From Cryptomeria japonica (Eukaryota; Streptophyta; Pinopsida; Cupressales; Cupressaceae), in NCBI RefSeq assembly GCF_030272615.1, contig NC_081409.1, positions 653,140,468 through 653,204,467 on the forward strand: a DNA stretch of 64,000 bases. The letters run 5' to 3'. The notes under the pieces are model-generated. The model was given only the letters and a program-made list of their open reading frames with translations, searched no databases and was not told where the DNA came from. Below are positions 43,268 to 54,522 of the stretch, piece after piece. The stretch's first letter is position 1. Each line of letters begins with the position of its first letter. Position numbers and translations under genes: made by a program.

Positions 43268-46200
43268 ATGTATAAGAGGGATGCATCGAAGCTGAACAAG
43301 TCAAGTTTCTCTACATGGAAGAAAAGGATGAAGCTGCACCTATCAAGAGTTGGAGAATATGCTATATATTACTTGGAGAATGATTTCATCACACCGAGCA
43401 CCTATCCATTGACAATGGAAGAGATAAAGGCAAAGCAAGAACACATCCAAGCAATGATTGAAATAACATTTGCATTGACCGATTCAGAGTTTAATGATCT
43501 AGAAGGCTGCAATGATGCAAAGGCTATGTGGGATAAGCTCATATCAGTATATGGAGGAGATGAACATGTTGAAAGAGCAAAAGTAGATAGTCTAAGAGGA
43601 AAACTTGAATCTATGAGGATGAATGAAGGTGAAAACATAACTCAGTACAGTACAAGACTAAAGGAGATTGTCAATCAAATCAAAGGAGCAGGTGGAACTA
43701 TTGAAGAAAAGGATATAACAAGTAAGTTGTTAAGAACTCTTCTACCGGCTTATGCAATCCGAGTCTCTGCAATCAATAAATTGAGGTCTATACCTAATAT
43801 GCCAGTTTCTTTAGATGCTACTATTGGTAAGCTACATGCATTTGAGTTAAGTAACTTTGATAATAGTGGATCTTCGGTAAATAAAGTTGAATCTGCATTT
43901 AGTTCTTTTCATCTTGATGAATCTAATGATTACAATGAAAGAAAGTATAAGTACTCTCAAGGAGATCACAGTGGAGCAAGTGAAAGATTTCGTAAGAACA
44001 TGGAAGAAGTACACAAACTGTATGAGGAAATCAGAAAGCAGGAAGAGTTTGAAGCACTATTAGCCAGAAGGTTACCGAGAGGCAAAGGTAAGTATAAAGG
44101 AAAACTACCTTTGAAATGTTTCAATTGTGATAAAATAGGGCATATGGCTTCTAAATGTCCTGACAAAGATTCTACTTAAAAGAGAGATTACCGAGATGAC
44201 AGACAGAAAGATAATCATTACAGAGGACACCGAGACTTCAAAAGAAGAGATAGAAAGACATGCTTACTAGCTGATGAGGAATCCAATGATGATAAATTAG
44301 ATGAAACTGATACAGAGGAAGTAGTTTATGTGGCTATCAAAGATGGATCAGATGAAGAAAGGTGTGAAGAAAAATCCCTAATATCTCACATAAATACTAA
44401 TGATTCTTGGATCATAGATAGTGGATGCTCACATCATATGACAGGAGATAAACACAAGTTTGTTATGTTATAAGATTATGATGGAGGCTATGTAAGATTT
44501 GGTAATGATGCACCTTGTCTGGTGAAAGGTAAAGGATATATAACACTTCTTGACAATGCAAGATGCAATGATGTTTATTGGGTTGAAGGTTTGAAATACA
44601 ATTTGTTGAGTGTAGCACAACTAAACAATATAGGTTACCGAATAGAATTTCAGAAGGGAATTGTCAAAGTTCATGACAAGAATGGAAATTTAGCTACTAC
44701 CGGGACACAAACAAGAGGTAACACATTTCACCTTGACTCAACTCAGAATAAATGTTTGTATGCAAAGATTGATGATACTTGGTTATGGCATAAAAGGTTT
44801 TGTCATGTAAATTCTGATAATTTGATCAAAATAAGTAAGAAGCACAGTGTAAGAGGTCTACCGAGTCTTGAAAAACCTGAGAATGCTATGTGTTGAGGAT
44901 GCCAGATGGGTAAGATGATGAGATCAAGCTTTACAAGTAAGTCTTACACTTCTAAGGGAATTTTAGATCTTGTGCACACTAATCTTTGTGGTCCTATGAA
45001 AGTTCAAAGTTATTATGGTGATAAATATTTCATATTATCTATGGATGACTATTCAAGGATGATGTCAGTAATGTTTTTAAAAGAAAAATCAGAAGCTTTT
45101 CAAATGTTTAATTGGTACAAGGCAAGAGTTGAAAATGAAACAGGAAGACGACTAAAATGTCTTAGATCAGATAGAGGAGGAGAATTTACATCTGATGAGT
45201 TCAACTTATTCTGCAATGATCATAGTATTAAAAGACAGGTCTCTGCACCGAGAACTCCACAACAAAATGAAATAGCTGAGAGAAGAAACAGATCTATTGT
45301 GGATTGTGCTAGAACACTGATGATTGAAAAGAAAGTGCCACAAACATTTTGGAGAGAAGCAATAAGCACTGCAGTTTACACCCTGAACTGAGTACAACTG
45401 AAGAAAGGTACTTTGAAGACACCATATGAAATTTGGTATGACAAGAAACCTAATGTAAGTTATTTTAAAATCTTTGGAAGTAGATGCTATGTACACAAAG
45501 ATGATAGAAATGGCAAGTTTGATCAGAAAAGTGAAGAAGGAACATTTCTAGGTTATTCTTCTAGAAGCAAAGCATTTAAATGTCTGATCAAATCATCTAA
45601 CAAAATAGTAGAAAGTGCAAATGTGAAAATTGATGAATTTGTAGAAAGTAATGATAAAGGAAATTCCAAGGAACCAGAAGATTATGATGAATTTGTCTAT
45701 GTTCAACTGACAAGTCCTATCGAGAAAACTGTTGAAGAAAATGAAGAAAATATCTAGTTACTGAGTGATGGAGAAGATCATACAGAGCCTACCGAGCATG
45801 TATTAGCCAAGTATGTCAGAAGACATCATGCACCAAGTCAGATTATAGGAGATAAGGATGATCCAGTGATGACAAGGAACAAACTGAGACATAACACATG
45901 TCTGATATCTGAATTTGAATCGAGAATAGTGAAAGAGGCATTTAACAGTGAAGATTGGATAAATGCTATGACAGAAGAGATTGGTCAAATCAAGAAGAAT
46001 GACACATGGACACTAATCCCAAGATTGAAGGACAAAAATATAATCGGTACAAAGTGGATTTTCAGAAACAAGCTACATGAAAAAGGAGAGGTCATTCAAA
46101 ATAAAGAAAGACTAGTTTGCAAAGGTTATGCTCAATAAGAAGGAATTTATTATGGTGAAACTTTTGCACCTGTGGCTAGACTTGAAGGAGTAAGAACATT

Positions 46201-47452
46201 GTTGGCATATGCTGCTTTCAAAAACTTCAAGGTATATCAAATGGATGTCAAATCTGCATTACTGAATGGAATATTAGAAGAAGAAGTTTTTATTTAACAA
46301 CCTGAAGGATTTGTTGAAGACAATAATAAAGATCAGGTATGTAAATTGAACAAAGCATTATATGGTCCGAAACAAGCACCTAGAGCATGGTATGAAAGAT
46401 TGCACTCTTATTTGATTAAGATTGGTTTTATAAGGATAAGTGAGAACAACAATATGTACATGAAGAATGATGAAAATGGAATATTAATCTTAGCCATATT
46501 TGTTGATGATATTATATTTTGTGGAAATGACTCTTTTTGCAAGAACTTTGGAAATGAAATGAGGAAAGAATTTGAGATGTCATTAATCAGAGAGATAAAG
46601 TATTTTATAGGTTTATAGATACTGCAAATAAAAAATGAGATTTTCATTACTCAATCCAAGTACATAAAGGAAATCTTGAAGAAATTTGGAATGGAGGATT
46701 CAAAACCAGTAAGTACTCCTATGACTACCAAGTGTAAATTATCAAAGAATGATGAATCTGCATCTGTTGATGAGACACTTTACCGATCCATGATTGGAAA
46801 GCTACAATATGTTGTTCACAGCAGACCAGACATAGCACATGTAGTAGGTATAGTTGCAAGATTCTCTGTAGATCCTAAGGAAACACACATGACAACAATC
46901 AAGAGAATTTTTAGATACTTGAAAGGCATAGAGGATTATGGCTTAGTATATCAGAAAGGAAATAATTTTGATTTAAAAGTTTATACTAATTCTGATTGGG
47001 TAGGCAACATTGATGACAGGAAAAGCACAAGTGGAGGAGCTTTCTTTTTAGGAGAAAGACTAGTGAGTTGGCTTAGCAAGAAACAAGGATGTTTTTCACA
47101 GTCAATAGCAGAAGCTGAATACATTGTTGTAGCATTGAATTGTACCAACATAGCATGGATCAAACAACTGTTGGAAGGTATAAATGAGAAATTTACCAAG
47201 CCAGTAACTATATTATGTAACAATACTAGTGCCATTAACATTTCAAAGAATCCTGTTATGCACTCTAAGACAAAGCACATCTCTATCAAATATCACTATC
47301 TTAGAGAAGAAGCTCAAGAGAAGAAAGTGGTGTTGGAGTATGTTAGCACAAAGGAACAAATAGTAGATATCTTCACAAAGCCACTACCAAATGACACTTT
47401 TGAATATCTCAGAAGTAAGTTAGGGGTCCTACCCCTATCTTCTATTCACTGA
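43268..47452 (+). pseudogene. Element D copia polyprotein: one frame, eight internal stops
   Basis: A single frame of 1395 codons from ATG 43268 (MYKRDASKLNKSSFSTWKKR) to the stop after LGVLPLSSIH, with no frameshift. Domains: Gag about 1-220; CCHC knuckle (CFNCDKIGHMASKC); protease (WIIDSGCSHHMTGD); pre-integrase (LWHKRFCHVNSDN); integrase, whose first catalytic Asp is Asn (VHTNLCGP) while SDRGGEF and the later Glu (IAERRNR) remain; RT ([24 protein letters not shown]); RNase H (TNSDWVGNIDDRKS, AEAEYIVV, and CNNTSAI with Asp to Asn). In-frame stops lie at 44177, 44471, 44894, 45389, 45755, 46136, 46296 and 46616, some consistent with Gln, Arg or Glu codons one substitution away. Integrase and RNase H active-site losses agree that it is dead. 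Confidence 0.92.
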
Positions 47453-47894
47453 CCAAGTTTGGTGAAAGCATCAATTCGATGACTCTATCGAATATTTTTT
47501 AGGAGTTGATGCTGATTTACACACTTTAGGATGTTTTCTAAAGGTGTACAGGAAATAATGCAGGATACATTACAGGGAACAGGAATTGAAGACAAATGCT
47601 CTGACCGAGATTAAGTTGACACATTATAGCAAGAATTCACTACATACAAGATGAAATTATGTTTTAGTTCTTTACTTTTTGGCATTGTTGTCAAAGGGGG
47701 AGAAGATTGGAGAAGACTGAAACTGAAGATTGAGGAAAAAGAGGGAGAAGACTGAAAAAAAGAGGAGAAGTCTAATGTATGGGGGAGAATTTTGATGACA
47801 ACAAGAGAGCATTTCAGCATTATAGAATCATAGCAATCTGAATCTTATTAAGGTCAAATCAATTGGTTTTGCCATCAATGCCAAAGGGGGAGAT
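47453..47894 (+). other. 3' UTR and duplicated polypurine tracts of element D
   Basis: The terminal tract CCAAAGGGGGAGAT (47881-47894) abuts the 3' LTR. A second similar tract, TTGTCAAAGGGGGAGAAG, lies near 47688-47705, as in A and B. Purine-rich GAAGA repeats lie between. Confidence 0.75.
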
Positions 47895-49415
47895 TGTTTG
47901 AATTTGGCATTATAATAGACAATGGGAGATTGATGGCATTTCAATAAGGATATTGAGAAGGTTGTTGATGATTATGGATATAACTGATTAAGGATGTTTA
48001 CTGTCTTGATATTATTATTTTTTCATTGATGTCAATAAATTGATTTTCTAATTCAATATGATGTTGCCATATCTTGAGAAGTATGATTTGAAGAGTATAA
48101 AGATGTCGGTAAAAGACATAGAAAGAATATGATGAATAAGGGGATGAATAAGGTATTCAATGGGCAACTATTATCGAGTCAGACAATGATGAGATCATGA
48201 TGTTTAGATTGTTTTAACATCATACATATGTTGTAAATTGTAAGGTTAATACTATACTATGTAACCGAGCAAAGAACCTAGTCGATAAACCCTAAGGTTA
48301 TCGCTATCAGTTAATGAAGGCAAAATGTCTACTGAGTGAAGTTTAGTATTTACCGAGTTGTTACCGAGTTGTAACCAAGCTATAACAAAATACATTAAAT
48401 GGTTACATGTGTTATTTAATGAAGGAAGCTGATGAGCTAGAACTGATTAAATGACTGGTATGTCGTGCATGAAGTTTGTTAATGAATCTATGGCAAAGGA
48501 AAATTGGCATGAAGATCTATAGCTCAGATTAAACCGCAATACCCTAGCACAAGTTCCAAGAAATGTATGCAAGTTCCAAGGTAGGGTAAAATGTTTTCAG
48601 ATCGAAGGATACATTGAACTTGGTCAAAGTTTGAAGATCTGATGGCTATGATTGATCATGGGAAATGTGATCAAGGAGATTAAGCAATTGGCGAATTGTT
48701 TATAAATAGGAAACTAATGATAAACAATGTATGCGGGCAAAGGTATGCATAGGGATGTACATAGTGATTACTAAGCATAGAAGCTTGAAGACCTATTTGA
48801 ATAACAGAGTATAGAAGCCCAGCAGATGGACAAGATTAGTTCTATGTCTAGATTGTATTGAGCAAATAAGAATCTGCTTTAGCATTTTAGATGTGAAGTT
48901 GCAGATAGATTTTTATTACTGTTATTTTGTGAAAGTGACAGAAAATATCTTAACCGAGTGGACTTAACAGTCTTATTTGTAAAACCCTCTAGCAAGGTGA
49001 CATTCTGATTGAGTGTTTGAAATCCTTTAACAAGGTCACTTCTAACAAGGTAAAGATCCTAACAGATCTGAGGGAAATCCCTTAACCGGGTCACATCTAG
49101 CAATGTGTTTGTAATCTTTAATAGGATTTGCTTTTAATCGAGCATACTCTAGAAGAGTATATTTCTTAGTGAGTCCGAAATCTCACAGTGGTTTTTCCCT
49201 ATTTGGGTTTCCACGTTAAATCTAGTGTTATGAGGTTTATGATGTTTATATGCTTTTGAGTTTGCATGTTTAGCAGTTTTGGTTATATTACTGAAGTATA
49301 TGTTACCAAGGTTGAATCTAATGTTTTTATGGAAGATTAAGTTTGTATGATTCACCCCCCCCTCTCATCTTGTTGGCTATTGGATCTATACTTACATTAA
49401 GTATCAGAACTATCA
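47895..49415 (+). mobile_element. 3' LTR of element D
   Basis: 1521 bp, TGTTTGAATTTGGC to ...AACTATCA, followed by the ATTAC duplication. It keeps the canonical TG start lost in the 5' copy. Confidence 0.92.
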
Positions 49416-49420
49416 ATTAC

Positions 49421-50254
49421 AATCAAATTACATTGTAACATGTAACTTTTCATGGATCCCATGTTCCCACCTACTAATGTGTCTCTAAATACCTATATTA
49501 TTCACTTCCATTTCAAGTTACCACTTTTAAAACAATTCTTCTAAAAGTTTAAGCTAATTTGAAAATTTGAAAATCTTTATATAATACAGCAAACCACCTC
49601 CTAAACAAAACTAAGATAAAGATTTTGCCTTGATTTTTAGATAAGAAATTCAATTTTGTGATTGAAATATCTAAAATTTGGTTTACTTTAACAAAACTCA
49701 TGAGTAGTATCCATTTTTATGAAAAATAGTTGAATATAATTTTTTTATTTCAACAATATGGACTCAATAATATTATAGACAAAAAAATTAAATATTGAAA
49801 AAAATGTTCACATGTGATAAAAGATCGCATGAGACATTCTAAAATAAATAATTTTTATGTGCAAGGTGACTTCATTCTAAATCATAGTAATGCCATCTTA
49901 ATAAATTGATCAATTTGATATCTCATTCAAAAACAACATAAACAAATGTAATTTCACCTCTCTTAAATAATCAAATGCATTGATTTTTTCATGCAATCTA
50001 GATCAACATTTTTACATTTGTGACATTGCAAGGACTAGGTATAGTACTTATGTAGGATAGTTGAGTAATCATGTATGAGTAACAAAAGTCAAGACCCATG
50101 ATTTGAACTACCACACACATGATTAGTATCTTGTAGTGGTAGTTCATAGCTTGGCTAGGTGGAGACATTTTCTTTTGGGGCATTACTTTGAACTTCATGT
50201 AGATCACCAAATCTTTTAATGTACATTTTCATGTAGCTAAAACTAAATACACAT
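49421..50254. other. AT-rich spacer, no gene recognised
   Basis: Original flank of element D on the right. No domain was seen in either strand. A gypsy RNase H relic begins just after. Confidence 0.5.
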
Positions 50255-50353
50255 CAAACATGTTAGATAGAGTTCTTATGTCAATATAACTTTGAGGTGT
50301 GTTACATCATAGGAAAAGATAATGCAGTTGTTGATGCTTTGATATCCCAGTCA
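50255..50353 (+). pseudogene. Short gypsy RNase H relic
   Basis: QYNFEVCYIIGKDNAVVDAL matches the gypsy RNase H end (YDFEV-x-KGKDN-VADALSR). About 30 codons remain, preceded by a 1-bp shift (LDRVLM). It stops where a very AT-rich stretch (50354-50445) begins. Confidence 0.6.
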
Positions 50354-50445
50354 TTAATAAATAAATGTTTATTATTTATTAATTAATTTATTCCTTATCT
50401 TTATCCTACCTTGTCTTAGCCATTAATTAAATAAATATTCATTAT
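50354..50445. other. AT-rich junction sequence, possibly an LTR fragment
   Basis: Composed of ATTAATTAAATAAAT-type words similar in character to the solo LTR at 7587-8567. CTATAACA at about 50460-50467 could be an LTR end. It separates the gypsy relic from element E and marks the deletion that removed E's 3' part. Confidence 0.35.
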
Positions 50446-52425
50446 TTATATAATAATTTTACTATAACATCTAAGATCTAGTGGAGATGGATGTAGAATA
50501 TGTCCCAAAGACTCACATGTCTCCTCAAAACATAAAGAGACCTCCTCCAACTGTTGTACATAAGTATCTACAATCATGTCAACCTCGAAAGAATGATCAT
50601 GTAGAGAATGAACAAGAGGGTCAGAGTGTGCCCTCGCAACAATCGAAGAAGGATCACCTTCATCAAAGAGAAGATGAATGTCATCAATGATGTCTCCCAA
50701 ATATGAAATGTAGGATTCCACAAACAAACCTGCAATGTCTGTCAAGTAATCATCCCATGAATCTGAAGCTAGAAGACAATAAATATCCTGCTACACTGAA
50801 TCACATGAAGGCAAAACTGTCGCACTATCTGCATCATCAGGTGCAATAGGTGATGTGATATCAATATGAGGAGATGAAGTACAAGACTCAAGAATGGGGT
50901 CACATGTGAGAATCCCCATGTTCAAGTGTCCAAAGTTCTCCTCAAAATCTGAACCATCACAATAAGTGTGATCATCATATGTAGAATCATCAAATGTGAA
51001 ATCATCATCATCAACAAAATCTGAAAAGGAGTATAACCGAGATGCATGATCAACCACCCCAGTCGTAATGATAGCTCTAGTCTCCATGTCTCTAATGAAA
51101 ACTGAGTCAGGTGTGAACTCCACAACTCTCTTAGTTGCGCCATGTGTGATTTGATAGATAGAAAGGAGATTGTTTGTCAAGTGGGGTACACACAACACAT
51201 CATTGAAGGAGTTATCCCCAATGTCAATAGATCCTTTCCCAATCACATCCATGTATGTATGATTGCCCATCAAAATCTGTGGCATGGTGCAAGGCTCAAA
51301 TGTAGAGAACATAGACTGTGAAGATGCCATATGACGAGAAGCCCCTGAATCTAGAAGCCATCTCTCTGAATCATGACTGATAGTAGCACATAGAGCTTTT
51401 CCTTTTCTTGTTCCAAAAGAGTGATTCTTTCCACTTGTAGAAGCCATGAATGCTTGCCCTTTTCCTTTCGAATGTGAGGAAGTGGAAGTTGATGAATCAT
51501 CCTTCTTGTAGACTTTAGGCAAATCAATGTTATGCTTTTTGATGATATGTGTGAGCTCATCAATCTTCTTAGAATGGCAACGATGCTCCTCATGACCAAT
51601 ATTTTTACAATAAGTACAAGTAGATCTCTCTCTCTTTGGTGAATTATCTCTCTTGGAAGATGAATCTCCTTATTGTGGAGAAGATGGTGCTTTGTCTTTA
51701 GGCTTTGATTGCCATTTCTTCTTGTTTGAGTTGTCCTTTCCTTGATTTCCTTTATTTCCTTGATTTTCTACTAATGCTTGAGACTTAGAAGCCTTAAGAA
51801 TGCCCATGCTTATCAACTTAGTTTGTTCCATCATCAACATTTCATTGAAAGCATCAAATGTCGGCATTGTGTAGCTTGAACCCATTGTCATCCTATGGGT
51901 TTGGAAACTAGAAACAAATGCTGCATATTCTTGTGGAAGCTTGCCTATCAAGTTGAATATCAATTGAGTATCCTTATCAATGCCACAATCTTTGAGTTGT
52001 GCCCTCAACTCATTTGCCTTAGTGACATAATCTTGTATAGTATCAAAGTTCTTGGGATCTAACATGGTGAGATCACTATCAATTTAATATCCCCTAATCT
52101 CATCAACTTGACCATACAAGTCTTGAAACTTTTTCCAAGCATCCTTGATTAGAGTACATTTTTCAATATGAAAAATGAGATCCTTTGATACATACTTTCT
52201 TAAGGTACCAATTGCCATGATATTTTTAGTGAGCCAATCTAAGTGACCAACTGGATCAGTCTTAGGATCAGCTGGAGCAACAATAGTTCCATCAATGTAA
52301 TGAGTGAGTCCTTTTTCCATAAGTTTACTCCATGCATCAATTTTCCAAGTAGCATAATTATGTGGAGTTAAGAGAGGAAACTTAGAAGAACCCATAGCAG
52401 CAAAAAGGAAGGAACACAAGAGCAC
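50446..52425 (-). pseudogene. Element E copia Gag-protease frame, truncated
   Basis: One minus-strand frame with three internal stops (near 52084, 51670 and 50791). The Gag start is GSSKFPLLTPHNYATWK, with the ATG close to 52394. DPKNFDTIQDYVTKANELRA follows in mid-Gag. A CCHC knuckle (CTYCKNIGHEEHRC) falls in the stretch after the stop near 51670. The protease motif WLLDSGASRHM is intact. It continues through LLSIYQI and GVVDHASRLYSF into an Asp-rich insert (DDDDFTFDDSTYDD) and a remnant of the pre-integrase motif (FGHLN). Integrase, RT and the 3' LTR are absent, so the element is truncated at 50446 or derives from a non-autonomous lineage. It is a different copia lineage from A, B and D (DSGASRHM rather than DSGCSHHM). 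Confidence 0.8.
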
Positions 52426-54017
52426 AAAATCACAAGAGACACCCCCCCAAATTCACTCAATCAATGTACCCCCCCTAAAGTGATGATTTTGGCACTTTAT
52501 ACTTAGTGCAATTACAATGAGCCATTTGCAAAACAAGGCAAAGTGGACTTATGATGCAAATTTTACAACTTCTCAAATGAGATACAAGAGACTTAAATCA
52601 ATAGTGCAATGAATCTAACTGAGATTCAAGCAAATATACAAGTACCAAAAGAGCCAAAAATGGCCAAGATCTGAAAGTACAATTACTACTTACAATGAGA
52701 TCAATCTGATAGCATCATGTGAAAGTAGACAAAAAAATACGCACTTTCAAAAAAAATGACACCTAAAAAGGAGGTCGTATGACCCCAAATGAAGCCTCTG
52801 AAGTTGCAAAAACTGGGATTACTCAGGTACAGTCACCAAAAACTGCATTTTATGAAAAATTCATCAAAATCAAAAAATTTCTTCACCACTACGGAGAGCA
52901 CGAAATTCTAGCCCATTTCAAAAAAAATTGCACTAAAAAAGGAGCAAAAATGAGCAAGTTATGGCCATTTGGAGTTGAACTGCAAAATCAAAAAGCTCAA
53001 TGAGAGGGGGTCCAAAAATTTTCAAACCCTGCTGATGTGGTGCTGACGTCAGCAAGTCATAGGATTAAATTTGACAGCCGTATGACCGTCACAAAACTTC
53101 GCCCTCTACTGATTGGGCGTCCGTACTGTACGGACGGATTACGTGGTAGGCTGACTGTGTATTCCGTACCGTATGGAAAGATGACTGTGCATATGAAAGT
53201 CTGACGTGGCACAATGTTTGGGTTGTACGGATGTTTGTGTGTCTGTGTTTGTATGTCCACAGTTGTGGACGAGTGGCGTCGGCGGTGACGAGCGAGCAGA
53301 GGCAAGGGCCGGTAGGGGCTGGCACTGGGCGCGGGCTTCGGCGCGGAGAGGCAGCATAGCGGGCGCTGCTGGTGGCGGCGGTGCAGTGTACCGGCGGGAC
53401 TGTGGGCGCGCGGGTGGCGGTGTGGGCGCCGAGCTGTGGCAGAGCGGAGGGACGTGGCGGTGGAACCAGAGAGGATGCCGGAGCTCGAGGCGGAGGCTGG
53501 TGAGGGGAGTAGCCAGAAGACTTGGGCGCCGACGGTGGTGCGGGATCCGGTCGGCGGGACCTGCGGGTACAACCGACGGCGACAGGTGACAGGTATGAGC
53601 GCACAGACCTGCAGGGACACTCTCCATGGGGGGGGTGTCTGCGGACCCCCCAAAAAAAAATTTTTGATTTTTTTTGATTTTTTTGCTTTTTTTCAATTTT
53701 TTTTTTTTTTTGCTTTCGAAATTTTTGATTTTTTTTTAATTTTTGAAAAAATATTTTCAGAAAAAGGAAATTTTTTTTTTTTTTTCGAAAAAATACAATA
53801 ATATTCCGAAAATCAGTACAATACAAGCAAAATTGGAGAAAAAATTTTTCTCACCAAAATAAGCCTAATTTATAACCAAAATTCATGGAAATGGCCTTCT
53901 GGACGCAATGGCAGGGTCAGATCTGGTCTAGGATGCCTCCAAAAGATGCTGCTCCTTAGATCTGCCTCTTGACGTCACAATAATGCCTCTTCAAGACGAA
54001 TCAATGAAGCCCCAATG
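52426..54017 (-). other. Long (1.6-kb) leader of element E with a GC-rich block
   Basis: Between the primer site and gag. About 53220-53600 is strongly GC-rich (GGCGGCGG, GCGCGGGC words) in an otherwise AT-rich window. It is followed by T-runs at 53660-53790 and preceded by plainer sequence. Open frames here (for example 53057-53653, both strands) are Pro/Arg/Ser-rich with no domain. It could be structured leader RNA or captured DNA. Confidence 0.6.
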
Positions 54018-54029
54018 GCTCTGATACCA
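54018..54029 (-). other. Primer-binding site of element E
   Basis: GCTCTGATACCA, complement of the initiator tRNA-Met primer site, immediately precedes the LTR start TGTTGG at 54030 on the plus strand. Confidence 0.88.
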
Positions 54030-54522
54030 TGTTGGATTTTGCCAAGATCAAGAGGTCAATGAAATGTACAAAATAGAGACATAATATAGGACAATAATAA
54101 ACTGTATTCTCATTAATAGAAATGATCAACAATAATGATTCAATAGTTGTTACATACAATGTGGATGAGCCTGCTTATATAGGAAAGGCTAGGGATATGT
54201 ATGAGCACACAAATATGACATGTGGCTCAATAAGAAACAAGGGTGGGTAGGAAATAGGTGTGGGTAGGTAGGAGAAATAATATAATATTCCACATGAGGT
54301 GGATCACCCACCGAAGGTGGAATTATCACTCCACAATAAGTGGATATGATAGTGTAATAACAAGATCAACACCATAAAAGGTGGAATTTCTCCTACACAC
54401 ACTATCCCAATGTGGCACAAACACCCAAGTGTCTCATATCCAAACTACTATGAAATGCATTATCCTAAGTAAACTTAAGTAAGTGTAATAATATCCATGA
54501 TGAATAATTATTTACACCAACA
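54030..54522 (-). mobile_element. 5' LTR of element E
   Basis: 493 bp with terminal inverted TGTTGG...CCAACA. The minus strand carries a TATA box (CTATATAAGC) near 54173-54183. LINE RNase H coding begins right after it at 54523, so E inserted into the LINE. The predicted duplication ATTAC (54523-54527) cannot be checked because E's other end is lost. Confidence 0.82.

Larger units (their letters stand above)
41682..49415 (+). mobile_element. Complete copia retrotransposon D (LTR-primer site-polyprotein-polypurine tract-LTR)
   Basis: 7734 bp flanked by ATTAC at 41677-41681 and 49416-49420, the 5-bp duplication made by integrase. The order LTR, primer site, Gag-PR-IN-RT-RNH polyprotein, polypurine tract, LTR is that of Ty1/copia. 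In the first ~165 bp of the LTRs I count about six differences, implying a moderately old insertion. A third LTR of this family lies at 5949-7236. Many ACCGAG words occur throughout. Confidence 0.93.

Noticed and set aside
53057-53826. Overlapping Pro/Arg/Ala-rich frames in the GC-rich block
   Set aside because: All six frames are open because stops are rare in GC-rich DNA; no domain, and the block lies in a retrotransposon leader.
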